A stretch of DNA of 64,000 nt from Pseudooceanicola onchidii (GTDB taxonomy: Bacteria; Pseudomonadota; Alphaproteobacteria; Rhodobacterales; Rhodobacteraceae): NCBI RefSeq assembly GCF_004959925.1, contig NZ_SPUW01000003.1, positions 1-64,000 of the forward strand, read 5' to 3'. The notes under the pieces were generated by a model that worked only from the letters and a program-made list of their open reading frames with translations, was not told the DNA's origin and did not search any database. Shown one piece after another: positions 16,392 to 25,104 of this stretch (positions are counted from its first letter, which is position 1; every line of letters begins with the position of its first letter). Position numbers and translations under genes: made by a program.

Positions 16392-17322
16392 TCTGCCTGA
16401 CTTTGCCCGGGGCGCGATCGCGATCATTGCCCATCTTCCCGGGGTCGCCCTTCTGGCGGACGACACGGGACGGGTGCTGTTTGCCAACGACAGCTACTAC
16501 AAGGGGCTGCCGCGCGAATTGGGGCCAGGTGCGCCGCCGCCCCTGGATGCCATCCCCGAGGACATCGTGCAGGACGCCCTCGGGTCCACCAGCCCAAGCC
16601 TCCATTCCCTGCGTCTGCCGTCGGGGCGCAAGGCAGGTGTCGCCTGCATCGCCGTGCGATCCGAAGATCGCAGTCAATCCTATGTGCTGGTGCGTGAAGA
16701 CGGCCGTCAGGCGATCGTGGCCAAGTTCGTCACCGCGCAAGAAAGCGACCTGCCACCCCGCACGGACCAGACCGATCGCCTGTCCGAACAGGCGCGGCTG
16801 AAGGCCGAAGCGAACCACTGGCGCCTGCTTTCGATGTCCGACCGGCTGACCGGCCTGTTCAACGCGACGGGCTTCCGGGATCGCGTCAGTGCGGCCATGG
16901 AGGGCGAAAAGGTCGGCGCGCTGGTCTACGCCGACCTCAACGGCTTCAAGATGGTCAACGACACGCTCGGTCACGCGGCGGGGGATGAGGTGCTGAAGGA
17001 TATCGGCCAGGCTCTGCGGACGACGATCCGAAGCGGCGACATTGCCGGGCGCATGGGCGGCGACGAATTTGCAATCTACCTGCCGGGCTGTCCGCCGGAC
17101 GAACTGGAAAAGGTGGTCGAACGGTTGCGGGTCGCCATGTCCCGCCGCATTCCCGTCTCGCGCAAGCTGGGACAGACCCCTGTCGTGCTCAAGATCACGC
17201 CGGCGATCGGCACGGCCAGCTTCCCCGAGGAAGAACTGGCACTTGATGACCTGCTGCGTCGGGCGGACGCACGCATGTACGCCGACAAATCCGCGGCCAA
17301 GTCGCCGCGCCGACTGGCCTAA
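16360..17322 (+). CDS. PAS-GGDEF diguanylate cyclase
   Basis: A 320-aa cytosolic protein. A PAS-like sensor occupies about residues 15-120 (PGVALLADDTGRVLFANDSY), a coiled linker runs about 130-155, and a GGDEF domain about 155-318 has intact catalytic motif RMGGDEFA. The inhibitory I-site RSGD precedes it by the usual five residues, so the enzyme should both make c-di-GMP and be inhibited by it. It overlaps the MetOD1 gene by 32 nt, and its end overlaps the convergent adenosyltransferase by 4 nt. A start three codons later is equally possible. Confidence 0.93.
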   Translation: MTEMDKSSSADLPDFARGAIAIIAHLPGVALLADDTGRVLFANDSYYKGLPRELGPGAPPPLDAIPEDIVQDALGSTSPSLHSLRLPSGRKAGVACIAVRSEDRSQSYVLVREDGRQAIVAKFVTAQESDLPPRTDQTDRLSEQARLKAEANHWRLLSMSDRLTGLFNATGFRDRVSAAMEGEKVGALVYADLNGFKMVNDTLGHAAGDEVLKDIGQALRTTIRSGDIAGRMGGDEFAIYLPGCPPDELEKVVERLRVAMSRRIPVSRKLGQTPVVLKITPAIGTASFPEEELALDDLLRRADARMYADKSAAKSPRRLA

Positions 17323-17891
17323 CGGTTGGCGCCCGGGACCCAAAGCACGTCTGCGGCGCCGTCGTCATTTGCGATGCGACTGGCGACAAAGAACCAGTCC
17401 GACAACCGGTTGAGGTATTTGACCGCCACGGGATTGCAGCCTTCCTCGGTCATCAGCGCGACGGCAAGCCTCTCGGCCCGGCGCGAAACGGTCCGGCACA
17501 GATGCAGATGGGCGGCCAGCGGCGACCCGCCCGGCAGGACGAAACTGCGCAACGGCGTCAAGGCGGCGTTCATCGCGTCGATCTCGGCCTCCAGCCGATC
17601 GACCTGAGAGGCGATCATCCGCAGCGGCGGGTATTCGGCAGTGTCGTCCGCGTCCATGTCAGGGCGGCACAGGTCCGCGCCCAGATCGAACAGGTCGTTC
17701 TGAATGCGAGACAGGGCCGCGTCCATGTCGCCCTCGGCGTGCAGCCTAGCAAGGCCGATCGTGGCGTTGGTTTCGTCCGAGGTGCCGTAGGCCTCGACCC
17801 GAAGCGAAGGTTTGGGCACACGCGTGCCGTCCCCAAGGGCCGTGTCACCCGCGTCGCCCGTCCGCGTATAAATCTTGGAGAGGACGACCAT
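17319..17891 (-). CDS. Corrinoid adenosyltransferase, PduO type
   Basis: A 190-aa ATP:cob(I)alamin adenosyltransferase. The ATP/active-site N-terminus YTRTGDAGDTALGDG (about 8-22) is diagnostic, followed by RSFVLPGGS (about 114-122), CRTVSRRAERLAV and NRLSDWFFVASR (about 158-169). It makes adenosylcobalamin for B12-dependent enzymes. It is the second gene of a short minus-strand unit after the HIG1-like gene, whose stop lies 1 nt away, and it convergently overlaps the GGDEF gene by 4 nt. Confidence 0.94.
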   Translation of the reverse strand: MVVLSKIYTRTGDAGDTALGDGTRVPKPSLRVEAYGTSDETNATIGLARLHAEGDMDAALSRIQNDLFDLGADLCRPDMDADDTAEYPPLRMIASQVDRLEAEIDAMNAALTPLRSFVLPGGSPLAAHLHLCRTVSRRAERLAVALMTEEGCNPVAVKYLNRLSDWFFVASRIANDDGAADVLWVPGANR

Positions 17892-17892
17892 G

Positions 17893-18090
17893 TCAGTTGC
17901 CCCCCCGGATGAAGACGAACAGCAGGATCAGGGCCACGGCGATGAACTGGGCGATGATGCGGGCCTGCATGACCTTGTTGGCGCGCTTGCCGTCCGACCC
18001 GACGGCGAAGCCGCCGATCCCGTACAGCAGAATGCCCGCGACGACCGCGACGGCGATGGCGACGATGATGAAAAGCGGATCATTGATCAT
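17893..18090 (-). CDS. HIG1-domain twin-TM protein
   Basis: A 65-aa membrane protein with two TM helices (about 5-25 and 42-62) joined by a basic loop GSDGKRANKVMQARI, the layout of hypoxia-induced-gene-1 (HIG_1_N) proteins, which associate with respiratory oxidases. GGGAGG lies just before this ATG; a longer frame starting 60 nt upstream has no ribosome site and no TM. It sits immediately upstream of the corrinoid adenosyltransferase, probably co-transcribed. Confidence 0.82.
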   Translation of the reverse strand: MINDPLFIIVAIAVAVVAGILLYGIGGFAVGSDGKRANKVMQARIIAQFIAVALILLFVFIRGGN

Positions 18091-18163
18091 GGGAACCTCC
18101 CGGCGTTTCCCCAGATGTAGCGGGATGGCGCGGAAAAGCGAACCCGCCATAAGCGCGCAGGGC

Positions 18164-18994
18164 TCAGGCGCGCGACAGGATCCAGTCCATGGCCCGCGTG
18201 GGCAACAGGCGGCGCGCCACCGTCATCGCCTTGGTTGGCGTCGTCACGCGGTAGCGCGCGCGTGGCCTCGGATCTTCCAAGGCGCGGATCAGCGCCTGCG
18301 TCGTGGCCTCTGGTGTGAGCTCGAACCGGTCCCGCCCCTTCGCGTCGTAAAGCCGTTTCAGAAGGGACGCTCGATACTGCTCGGCCCGGGCTGACTGTTC
18401 CCAATCCACGAATTTTTCGAAATAGGTCGCGCTGTTACGGCGAAAGTCCGATGCGATCGGGCCCGGCTGGATCAGCACGACGTCGATCGGCGTGTCGCGC
18501 ATCTCGATCCGCAGCGTATCCGTCAGCCCTTCGAGCGCAAATTTCGACGCGATGTATGACGACCGCCAAGGGGCCGCGACAAAGCCCAACACCGACGAGC
18601 AATTGACGATCCGCCCGTGCCCCTGACGGCGCATCACGCGGATTGCACGCCGGGTCAGCTCGTGTGGGCCAAACAGGTTGGTCTCGAAAACCAGCCGAAG
18701 CCCGTCGCGCGGGATGTCTTCGTTTGCGCCGGGAAGGGCGATCGCGCCGTTGTTGAAGAGGGCATCCAGCGTTCCACCGGTTGACTCAATCACCGAGTCA
18801 AAGGCGGCATTCACGCTGGCGCTGTCTGTGTAGTCGAGGCGGAAACTGTCGAAACCTTCGCCTTGCAGGCGCGCGACGTCTTCATCCCTGCGGCAGGTCG
18901 CAAACACGCGCCAGCCGCGATCCCGAAGCCCATGCGCGGCATGATGGCCGATGCCGGATGAACATCCGGTAATCAGGATCGATTTTTTCGTCAC
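18164..18994 (-). CDS. SDR-family NAD(P)-dependent oxidoreductase
   Basis: A 276-aa classical SDR. The cofactor loop is TGCSSGIG (9-16), NNGA appears near residue 86, the catalytic Ser is in NCSSVLG (about 137) and YIASK (about 152-156) gives the Tyr/Lys pair. The length and C-terminus (a long loop with AEQYRASLLKRL) fit the group annotated as SDR oxidoreductases related to retinol/17-beta-HSD-like enzymes. The substrate is unknown. It is separated by 73 bp from the HIG1-like gene and lies 15 bp downstream of an SH3-domain gene on the same strand. Confidence 0.9.
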   Translation of the reverse strand: MTKKSILITGCSSGIGHHAAHGLRDRGWRVFATCRRDEDVARLQGEGFDSFRLDYTDSASVNAAFDSVIESTGGTLDALFNNGAIALPGANEDIPRDGLRLVFETNLFGPHELTRRAIRVMRRQGHGRIVNCSSVLGFVAAPWRSSYIASKFALEGLTDTLRIEMRDTPIDVVLIQPGPIASDFRRNSATYFEKFVDWEQSARAEQYRASLLKRLYDAKGRDRFELTPEATTQALIRALEDPRPRARYRVTTPTKAMTVARRLLPTRAMDWILSRA

Positions 18995-19009
18995 GCGGGG
19001 TCTTTAGCC

Positions 19010-19576
19010 TTAATCCGCCGAGCTGACCAGGAAATCGGCCATCCAGCCAATACGGCCCGAGTCGGACACGCGCAGCTTGAGCCAGCCATTGCCGGGCTCG
19101 GCCAGCACTTCCACCTCATCGCCGCGCTCTAGACGGCTGACGATGGAGTAGGCCGTGCCGGGGCCATTGCGCATGTTCACGCGATTGCCGGTCACGGCAC
19201 GCATGTCGGCGACGGCCTCGACCACTTCGGGTTGCACGGCGGCGGGGATGACGGTGGCGGTTTCTTCGTCCCGTTTCAGGACGTTGGAGAATGACGCAAG
19301 GACAGAAGGGTCGACCGCTGCCAGCTCAGCTTCTGCGGGAGCGCGAAGGTCATAGCTGGGGGCGGTGTAGGCGGCGCGGGTAACCTCGGCGGCGGGTTCG
19401 GGGCGCGGATCGGTGGCGCGTGTGGCTGCTTTCGCATCTGCGGAGGCCGTCGTGACGACGGGTTCGGCGGGCGCGGCTTCAGCTACGGGGCGGTTGGGCT
19501 GGAAATTCGCGCCGCCGCTCATCTCGTAAAGCGCCCATGCGAGAAATGCGAAGGTCAGGAAAATAAACTTGTACAT
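19010..19576 (-). CDS. Membrane-anchored SH3-domain protein
   Basis: A 188-aa protein: an N-terminal TM or uncleaved signal (about 2-18), an Ala/Pro/Glu-rich linker to about 120, then one SH3b domain with NRVNMRNGPGTAYSIVSRLERG, NGWLKLRVSDSGRIGWMADFLV. The RNGPG motif is typical. It is likely exported and peptidoglycan-associated. It is divergent from parC. Confidence 0.87.
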   Translation of the reverse strand: MYKFIFLTFAFLAWALYEMSGGANFQPNRPVAEAAPAEPVVTTASADAKAATRATDPRPEPAAEVTRAAYTAPSYDLRAPAEAELAAVDPSVLASFSNVLKRDEETATVIPAAVQPEVVEAVADMRAVTGNRVNMRNGPGTAYSIVSRLERGDEVEVLAEPGNGWLKLRVSDSGRIGWMADFLVSSAD

Positions 19577-19727
19577 CGTCCGATCCGTTGTCAGGGGTGT
19601 CGGGTAAACACTCGGGTAACCAATTGGTTCCCTTATAAAACGATTCGGTTGACGGGCAGAGTATGGAATTCCGGTCCATGGAAACTGTCATCTTTACGGT
19701 CGCAGGCCTGCAAGGTACACATCATCT

Positions 19728-22037
19728 ATGACCGACGTGATTGACGACCCCAACATGGATGGCAATGAGACGACCGAGCCGCTCTCTCGGGCGATTGGTG
19801 ACCGGTATCTGACCTATGCGCTGTCGACGATCATGCATCGGGCGCTGCCGGATGCGCGCGACGGGTTGAAGCCGGTGCACCGGCGTATCCTTTATGCGAT
19901 GCGCGAGTTGCGGCTGACGGCGGGCGGGCGGTTCCGGAAATCGTCCAAGATCTCGGGCGACGTGATGGGCAACTTTCACCCGCACGGCGACCAGGCGATC
20001 TATGACGCGATGGCGCGCCTGGCGCAGGATTTCAACGTGCGCTATCCGCTGGTCGACGGACAGGGCAACTTTGGCAACATTGACGGGGACAACCCTGCGG
20101 CGAGCCGGTATACCGAAGCACGTCTGACTGCCATCGCCGAGGCGATGATGGAAGGTCTGGCGGAAAATGCCGTGGACTTTCGCGACAATTACGACGGCAC
20201 ATTGTCCGAACCTGTCGTGCTTCCCGCAGCAATTCCCAACCTTTTGGCCAATGGGTCGTCGGGCATCGCGGTCGGTATGGCGACGAACATCCCGCCGCAC
20301 AATATTGACGAGCTGTGCAATGCCGCGCTGCACCTGATCAAGACGCCCGACGCGCGGGACGAGACGCTGCTGAACTTCGTGCCCGGCCCGGATTTCCCAA
20401 CCGGTGGCATCATGGTCGAGCCGCGCGAGAACGTGGCCGAGGCCTATCGCACCGGGCGCGGATCCTTCCGCCTGCGCGCGAAGTGGGAGGTCGAGGACCT
20501 GGGCCGTGGCCAGTGGCAGGTCGTCGTGACCGAGATCCCCTACCAGGTTCAGAAGTCCAAGCTGATCGAACGGATCGCCGACCTGATCCAGACCAAGAAG
20601 ATTCCGATCCTTGCCGACATCCGGGACGAAAGTGCCGACGACATCCGCATGGTGTTCGAACCCCGGTCGCGGTCGGTGGACCCGGATGTGATGATGAACA
20701 TGCTGTTCCGGAATTCGGATCTGGAAGTGCGGTTCAGCCTGAACATGAACGTGTTGATCGACGGTGTGACGCCGAAGGTCTGTTCTCTGAAAGAGGTGCT
20801 GCGCGCCTTCCTTGATCATCGCCGGGACGTGCTGATCCGCCGGTCCACGCACCGGATGGAAAAGATCGACCACCGGCTCGAAGTGCTGGAAGGCTTCATC
20901 ATCGCCTTCCTCAACCTCGACCGCGTGATCGACATCATCCGCTACGATGACGACCCCAAGGCCGCGCTGATGGCCGAGGACTGGTCGGTCAAGCGGGGGC
21001 GCGCGACGGACGAGGCCTCTTACATCTCGCCGATCGGGCTGGACGCGGAAGGCGAGCTGACAGAGGTTCAGGCCGAAGCGATCCTCAACATGCGTCTGCG
21101 CAGCTTGCGCCGCCTGGAAGAGCTGGAGCTGATCCGCGAACGCGACGCCCTGATGGAGGAACGCGCGGGGCTGGAGGATCTTCTGGACAGCGAAGACCGG
21201 CAGTGGTCCACGGTCGCCGACCAGATCCGCGAGGTCCGCAAGACCTTTGGCGCCAAGTCGGAAGGCGGCGCGCGGCGCACGCTGATCGAAGAGGCGGGCG
21301 AGGTCGAGGACGTTCCTCTCGAGGCGATGATCGAACGCGAACCGATCACCGTGGTCTGTTCGAAGATGGGCTGGGTGCGCGGCATGAAGGGCCACGTCGA
21401 TCTGACCCAGCAGTTCAAGTTCAAGGACGGCGACGAAGGACGGTTTGCCTTCCATGCTGAAACGACGGATCGCCTGCTGGTCTTCGGGACCAACGGCCGG
21501 TTCTACACCATGTCCGCCGCGAACTTGCCCGGCGGGCGCGGGATGGGCGAGCCGCTGCGTCTTATGGTCGATCTGCCGAACGAGGCCGATATCGTCGATA
21601 TCCTTATCCACAAGCCGGGGGGCAGGTTGCTGGTCGCGTCCAGCGCGGGCGACGGCTTCGTCGTGCCGGAAGACGAGGTTCTGGCCCAGACCCGCAGCGG
21701 CAAACAGGTTCTGAACGTCAAGGATGGCGTCACGGCCCTGGTCTGCAAGCGGGTTGACGGGGATGCTGTCGTGGTTGTCGGGGAAAATCGCAAGTTGCTG
21801 GTTTTCCCGATGGACGAATTGCCGGAAATGAACCGTGGCAAGGGCGTTCGGTTGCAGAAGTACAAGGATGGCGGTCTGTCCGATGTCACGACCATCACCT
21901 TGTCGAACGGCCTGTCCTGGCTTGATCCGGCGGGTCGCACCCGTACGGAGCCCGATCTGGCCGAATGGCTTGCCAAGCGCGCCACGGCGGGGCGCATGGC
22001 GCCGCGCGGGTTCCCGCGTGACAACAAGTTCACCTGA
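19728..22037 (+). CDS. parC: DNA topoisomerase IV subunit A
   Basis: A 769-aa type IIA topoisomerase subunit. Winged helix and active Tyr: Y128 in AASRYTEARLT. The N-terminal region has LKPVHRRILYAM and HPHGDQAIYDAM; the coiled-coil gate and a shortened C-terminal beta-propeller follow. The length and lack of a GyrA-box-rich full propeller identify ParC, not GyrA. Residue 89, equivalent to the quinolone-contact Ser of E. coli ParC, is Gln, and residue 93 is Asp. It decatenates sister chromosomes with ParE, which is not in this window. Confidence 0.95.
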   Translation: MTDVIDDPNMDGNETTEPLSRAIGDRYLTYALSTIMHRALPDARDGLKPVHRRILYAMRELRLTAGGRFRKSSKISGDVMGNFHPHGDQAIYDAMARLAQDFNVRYPLVDGQGNFGNIDGDNPAASRYTEARLTAIAEAMMEGLAENAVDFRDNYDGTLSEPVVLPAAIPNLLANGSSGIAVGMATNIPPHNIDELCNAALHLIKTPDARDETLLNFVPGPDFPTGGIMVEPRENVAEAYRTGRGSFRLRAKWEVEDLGRGQWQVVVTEIPYQVQKSKLIERIADLIQTKKIPILADIRDESADDIRMVFEPRSRSVDPDVMMNMLFRNSDLEVRFSLNMNVLIDGVTPKVCSLKEVLRAFLDHRRDVLIRRSTHRMEKIDHRLEVLEGFIIAFLNLDRVIDIIRYDDDPKAALMAEDWSVKRGRATDEASYISPIGLDAEGELTEVQAEAILNMRLRSLRRLEELELIRERDALMEERAGLEDLLDSEDRQWSTVADQIREVRKTFGAKSEGGARRTLIEEAGEVEDVPLEAMIEREPITVVCSKMGWVRGMKGHVDLTQQFKFKDGDEGRFAFHAETTDRLLVFGTNGRFYTMSAANLPGGRGMGEPLRLMVDLPNEADIVDILIHKPGGRLLVASSAGDGFVVPEDEVLAQTRSGKQVLNVKDGVTALVCKRVDGDAVVVVGENRKLLVFPMDELPEMNRGKGVRLQKYKDGGLSDVTTITLSNGLSWLDPAGRTRTEPDLAEWLAKRATAGRMAPRGFPRDNKFT

Positions 22038-22043
22038 TCAGGG

Positions 22044-24607
22044 TCAGTCCACTCCCCGGATAATCAGGACGACCCCGTTCTTTGTCATGGCGTCGTCCTG
22101 CAACAGGATCGGGTGGCTTTCGATTTCGATCGACATGCCGTCGTAGTCGCCGGTCGCGAACCCTGCTTCGCCGGTGTTCAGGGTTTCATCTGTCAGGCGC
22201 TTGAGGTTGACGAAGTCGAACCGGGGGCCGACCACGTCGAGGCCCGGTCGATATCGTGGTTCTGCAGCTGAAAACGCCGCGACATCAGCTGGCTGAAACG
22301 CCGGATGTGCCCGGACTGGTCCAGGAAGATGACTCCGACCTTCAGCTTGTTCAGAACCAGATCCATGTTCGAGTTCAGGTCCGACAGTTCCTCGATCTTC
22401 AGTTCGTGTTCCGCGCTGACGCTCACCAGCTCGTCGTTGACTGCGTGAAGCTCTTCGTTCGAGCTTTGCAGTTCCTCGTTCGACGCCTGCAGTTCCTCGT
22501 TCGAGGCCTGAAGCTCTTCGTTGGAGGCCTGAAGCTCTTCACCGCTGGCCTCGAGGCGTTCGGTGACCTGCTGCAGGGTCTCTTCGGTCAGGCGCAGGTC
22601 CCGCTCAAGCTCGGTGATGCGCTGCGACAGGATCGCCGCGTCATCGGTGACCACGGATGTCGGGTTTTCATTAGTCCCGTCCAGGGTGTAAGGCGCTTCG
22701 TCCAGCTTGATCGAGATCAGAAGGAACTGAGGATTGTCTTGGTATTCAAGCGGTTCGATGGTGAGGTTGCACCACTGCGGCTTGGAATTGTCGAATTCGA
22801 CCTTCACCTTGCGATTGTAGCTTTCCATCGCATTTCTGCGAAGCTTCTCAAGCCCGACGTTGATGGCAAAGTGCAGTGAGGGGTGCACGATGTCCTCGAT
22901 CGTCCAGTCGGCGAGGTTGTTCAGCGTGTCGATAAATGCGCTGGCCGCGCCGAACCAATTGAGCACGCGGCCGTCGGCCGAAATCAGGATGGAAGAGGGC
23001 GCGTAACGCTTCAGCAGCGCGCTGTAGCTGCGGATCAGAAGGTCACGGCTGCGCGGTTCGTTGATCTGGGGGGACGTCATATGATTGAGCCGGGGGACGG
23101 TAGGGATCGCATCGGGCGCATGTTCTCGTCTCGGGGTGCCGCGCGGTCGATCGGTCAGGAAGAAACGCCGATGCCCGTGCCGGTGAGAACTTTTCTGGAA
23201 GATGCGCCAGCGGGCGTTCACATTGGTGAATTCCTCGGCATAGCTGCCAAGGGTCTCGGATGGGCCAAGCAGCAGGTAGCCGTCCTTGCTCAGCCCGAAC
23301 AGGAACATCGAGATGATCCGCGACCGGGGTTCGGTATTGAGGTAAATCAGAAGGTTGCGGCACGAAATTAAATCAAGGTGCATGAAGGGCGGATCGGCCA
23401 GCGCATCATGGACCGAGAAGATCAGCTTCTGCCGCAGCGACGGATCGACCACGTATTGGTCGCGATGTTTCAGGAAATAGCGATCCCGCAGGGACTGGTC
23501 CATCTTGGCCAGGGCCTCTTCATCGAAAAGCCCGGCCGAGGCCTTGTCGATGGACCTGCGATGCACGTCCGTCGCGATCACCCTGAACCGGCACGACGAC
23601 TTGGCCGCGCGGATCGCTTCGCTCAGTTCGATCGCGATCGTATAGGCTTCTTCACCGCTTGCGCAGGCAGGGATCCAGATGCGGATCGGCGTGTCGTCCT
23701 GCTTGGCCGCGACCAGTTTGTCCAGGACGTTCTTGCGCAAGGCCGCGATGGCCTCGGGGTTGCGATAGAACTGGGTGACGCCGATCAGCAGGTCTTCGTA
23801 GAGCTCGTCCAGCGCGGCGGGGTTGGCAAGAAGCAGCTGGCGATATTCCTCGACGTTTCGAAAGCCGTGCAGTTCCTGTCGACGCACGATCCGCCGCTGG
23901 ACAAGGTCGGGCTTGTAGGCGCTGAAGTCCAGATTGGTGTGGTCTTTCAGAAGTCTCTGGATTTCCTCGGACATTTTCGCCGTGTCCAGCTGGTTCTCCT
24001 GCTGGTCAGTCTTCCCGGTTGAAAAGTAGTCGCGGATCGCCTGGGGCATGTCGGCGGCCGACATGATCCGGCTGACCGCTCCGGTCTTGAGGATCGACTG
24101 CGGCATCGACGAGAAATCGGCCTCGGTCGGCGTCTGCACGAAGACGGCCGCGCCCTGCGCGAACAGCGCCGTTGCCCCGCGCGCGCCGTCGGACCCCGAA
24201 CCCGAGAGGATCACGGCTGCGGTCGATTCCGGCGGACGATCGGCGATGGAATTCAGGAAGTAGTCGATCGGCAGGTGGGGCAGGGTGTCCGGATCGTCAT
24301 AGGCCTGGGTTCGAAACGTGTCGCCGTCAAGTCGTACGAATTCACTGGGTTTGTTCAGGTAGATCGTGTTCGGTTCGATCGAGAGACCGTCTGCGACGTG
24401 CTGGATCCGCAGGGTCGAGCGGCGTTCCAGGATGGCTTTCATCATCGACCGGTAGTCCGGCGATAGGTGCTGGATCACGACAAAGCACCACCCCGCGTCG
24501 ACGGGCGCGAGATTGAAGAATTCTTCAAGCGGTTCAAGACCCCCGGCTGATGCGCCGAGCCCCACGAGAGGAATTGTCTTGCCGTTCTGTGCCGTTTTGC
24601 CATTCAT
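22044..24607 (-). pseudogene. CheB-CheR-PAS fusion protein with a frameshift near the C-terminus
   Basis: The intact part (804 codons, 24607 to 22193) encodes a CheB methylesterase domain (LGASAGGLEP near residue 17, VIQHLSPDY, SGSGSDGARG), a CheR methyltransferase domain (about 215-480, with VTQFYRN, PACASGEEAYT, SCRNLLIYL), a PAS-like region, a long coiled coil of EELQASN heptads (about 705-745) and the start of a last PAS domain. After HDIDR (bases 22244-22258) the frame runs into a nonsense tail. The expected continuation (GLDVVGPRFDFVNLKRLTDE onwards, ending LIIRGVD at 22044) lies in the next frame, as if one G were missing from the GGG at 22243-22245. This could be a real lesion or a sequencing error. 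Only the terminal 70 or so residues are affected. Confidence 0.8.
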
Positions 24608-24691
24608 AGGGGAAAGCCGTTCGTTGCTAACGCATCATAAACGGCATTGCCCCGGCGGCAAACGAAAGTTGAAACAATCCGGAAGAATAAG

Positions 24692-25054
24692 ATGCCCCGA
24701 GTTTTGATCGCGGATGATGACGTTGAATATCTTTCTGTTTTTCAAAACGGGATCGAGATGCTTGGCCACGAAGTTTCCGTTGCGTCGTCGGCAGATCAGA
24801 TGCGCGTTTTGCTCGAGGACCGAGAATTCGACATAGTTTTCGTGGACGTAGTCATGCCCGGTGGCGGAGCAGTTACACTTGTACACGAGATCTTTGCGGT
24901 CGACCCAACCCTGCCGATCGTCGTCATTTCGGGTCAGTCCTTGCTATTCGACACGCCGCTATTGAAGGATGGTCTGCGCATGGCGCGGGCTGTGTTAAGG
25001 AAATCTGCATCTCTGCAGGATATCAACGCGACGATCCTGAAATACGTGACGTAA
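24692..25054 (+). CDS. Stand-alone receiver-domain response regulator
   Basis: A 120-aa single REC domain with acidic pocket IADDD (about 5-9), phosphoacceptor Asp in DIVFVDVVMPGGG (about 51-53), Thr/Ser position VVISGQS and Lys in AVLRKSAS. There is no output domain, so it works as a phosphorelay carrier or a protein-interaction switch. ATG at 24692 follows GGAAGAATAA. It is divergent from the CheB-CheR fusion and 50 bp ahead of a histidine kinase on the same strand, a likely partner. Confidence 0.9.
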   Translation: MPRVLIADDDVEYLSVFQNGIEMLGHEVSVASSADQMRVLLEDREFDIVFVDVVMPGGGAVTLVHEIFAVDPTLPIVVISGQSLLFDTPLLKDGLRMARAVLRKSASLQDINATILKYVT

Positions 25055-25104
25055 GCGTTTCTGGGCGAATTGCATTTCGGCGATGTTTCGACAGGTAGGG
25101 GGAA

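Noticed and set aside
19722-21611. 629-codon frame antisense to parC
   Set aside because: Shadow of parC codon bias; no recognisable protein.
22440-22550. Tandem DNA repeat of about 21 bp
   Set aside because: It is the coding sequence of the EELQASN heptads of the CheB-CheR-PAS coiled coil, a normal feature of this family.
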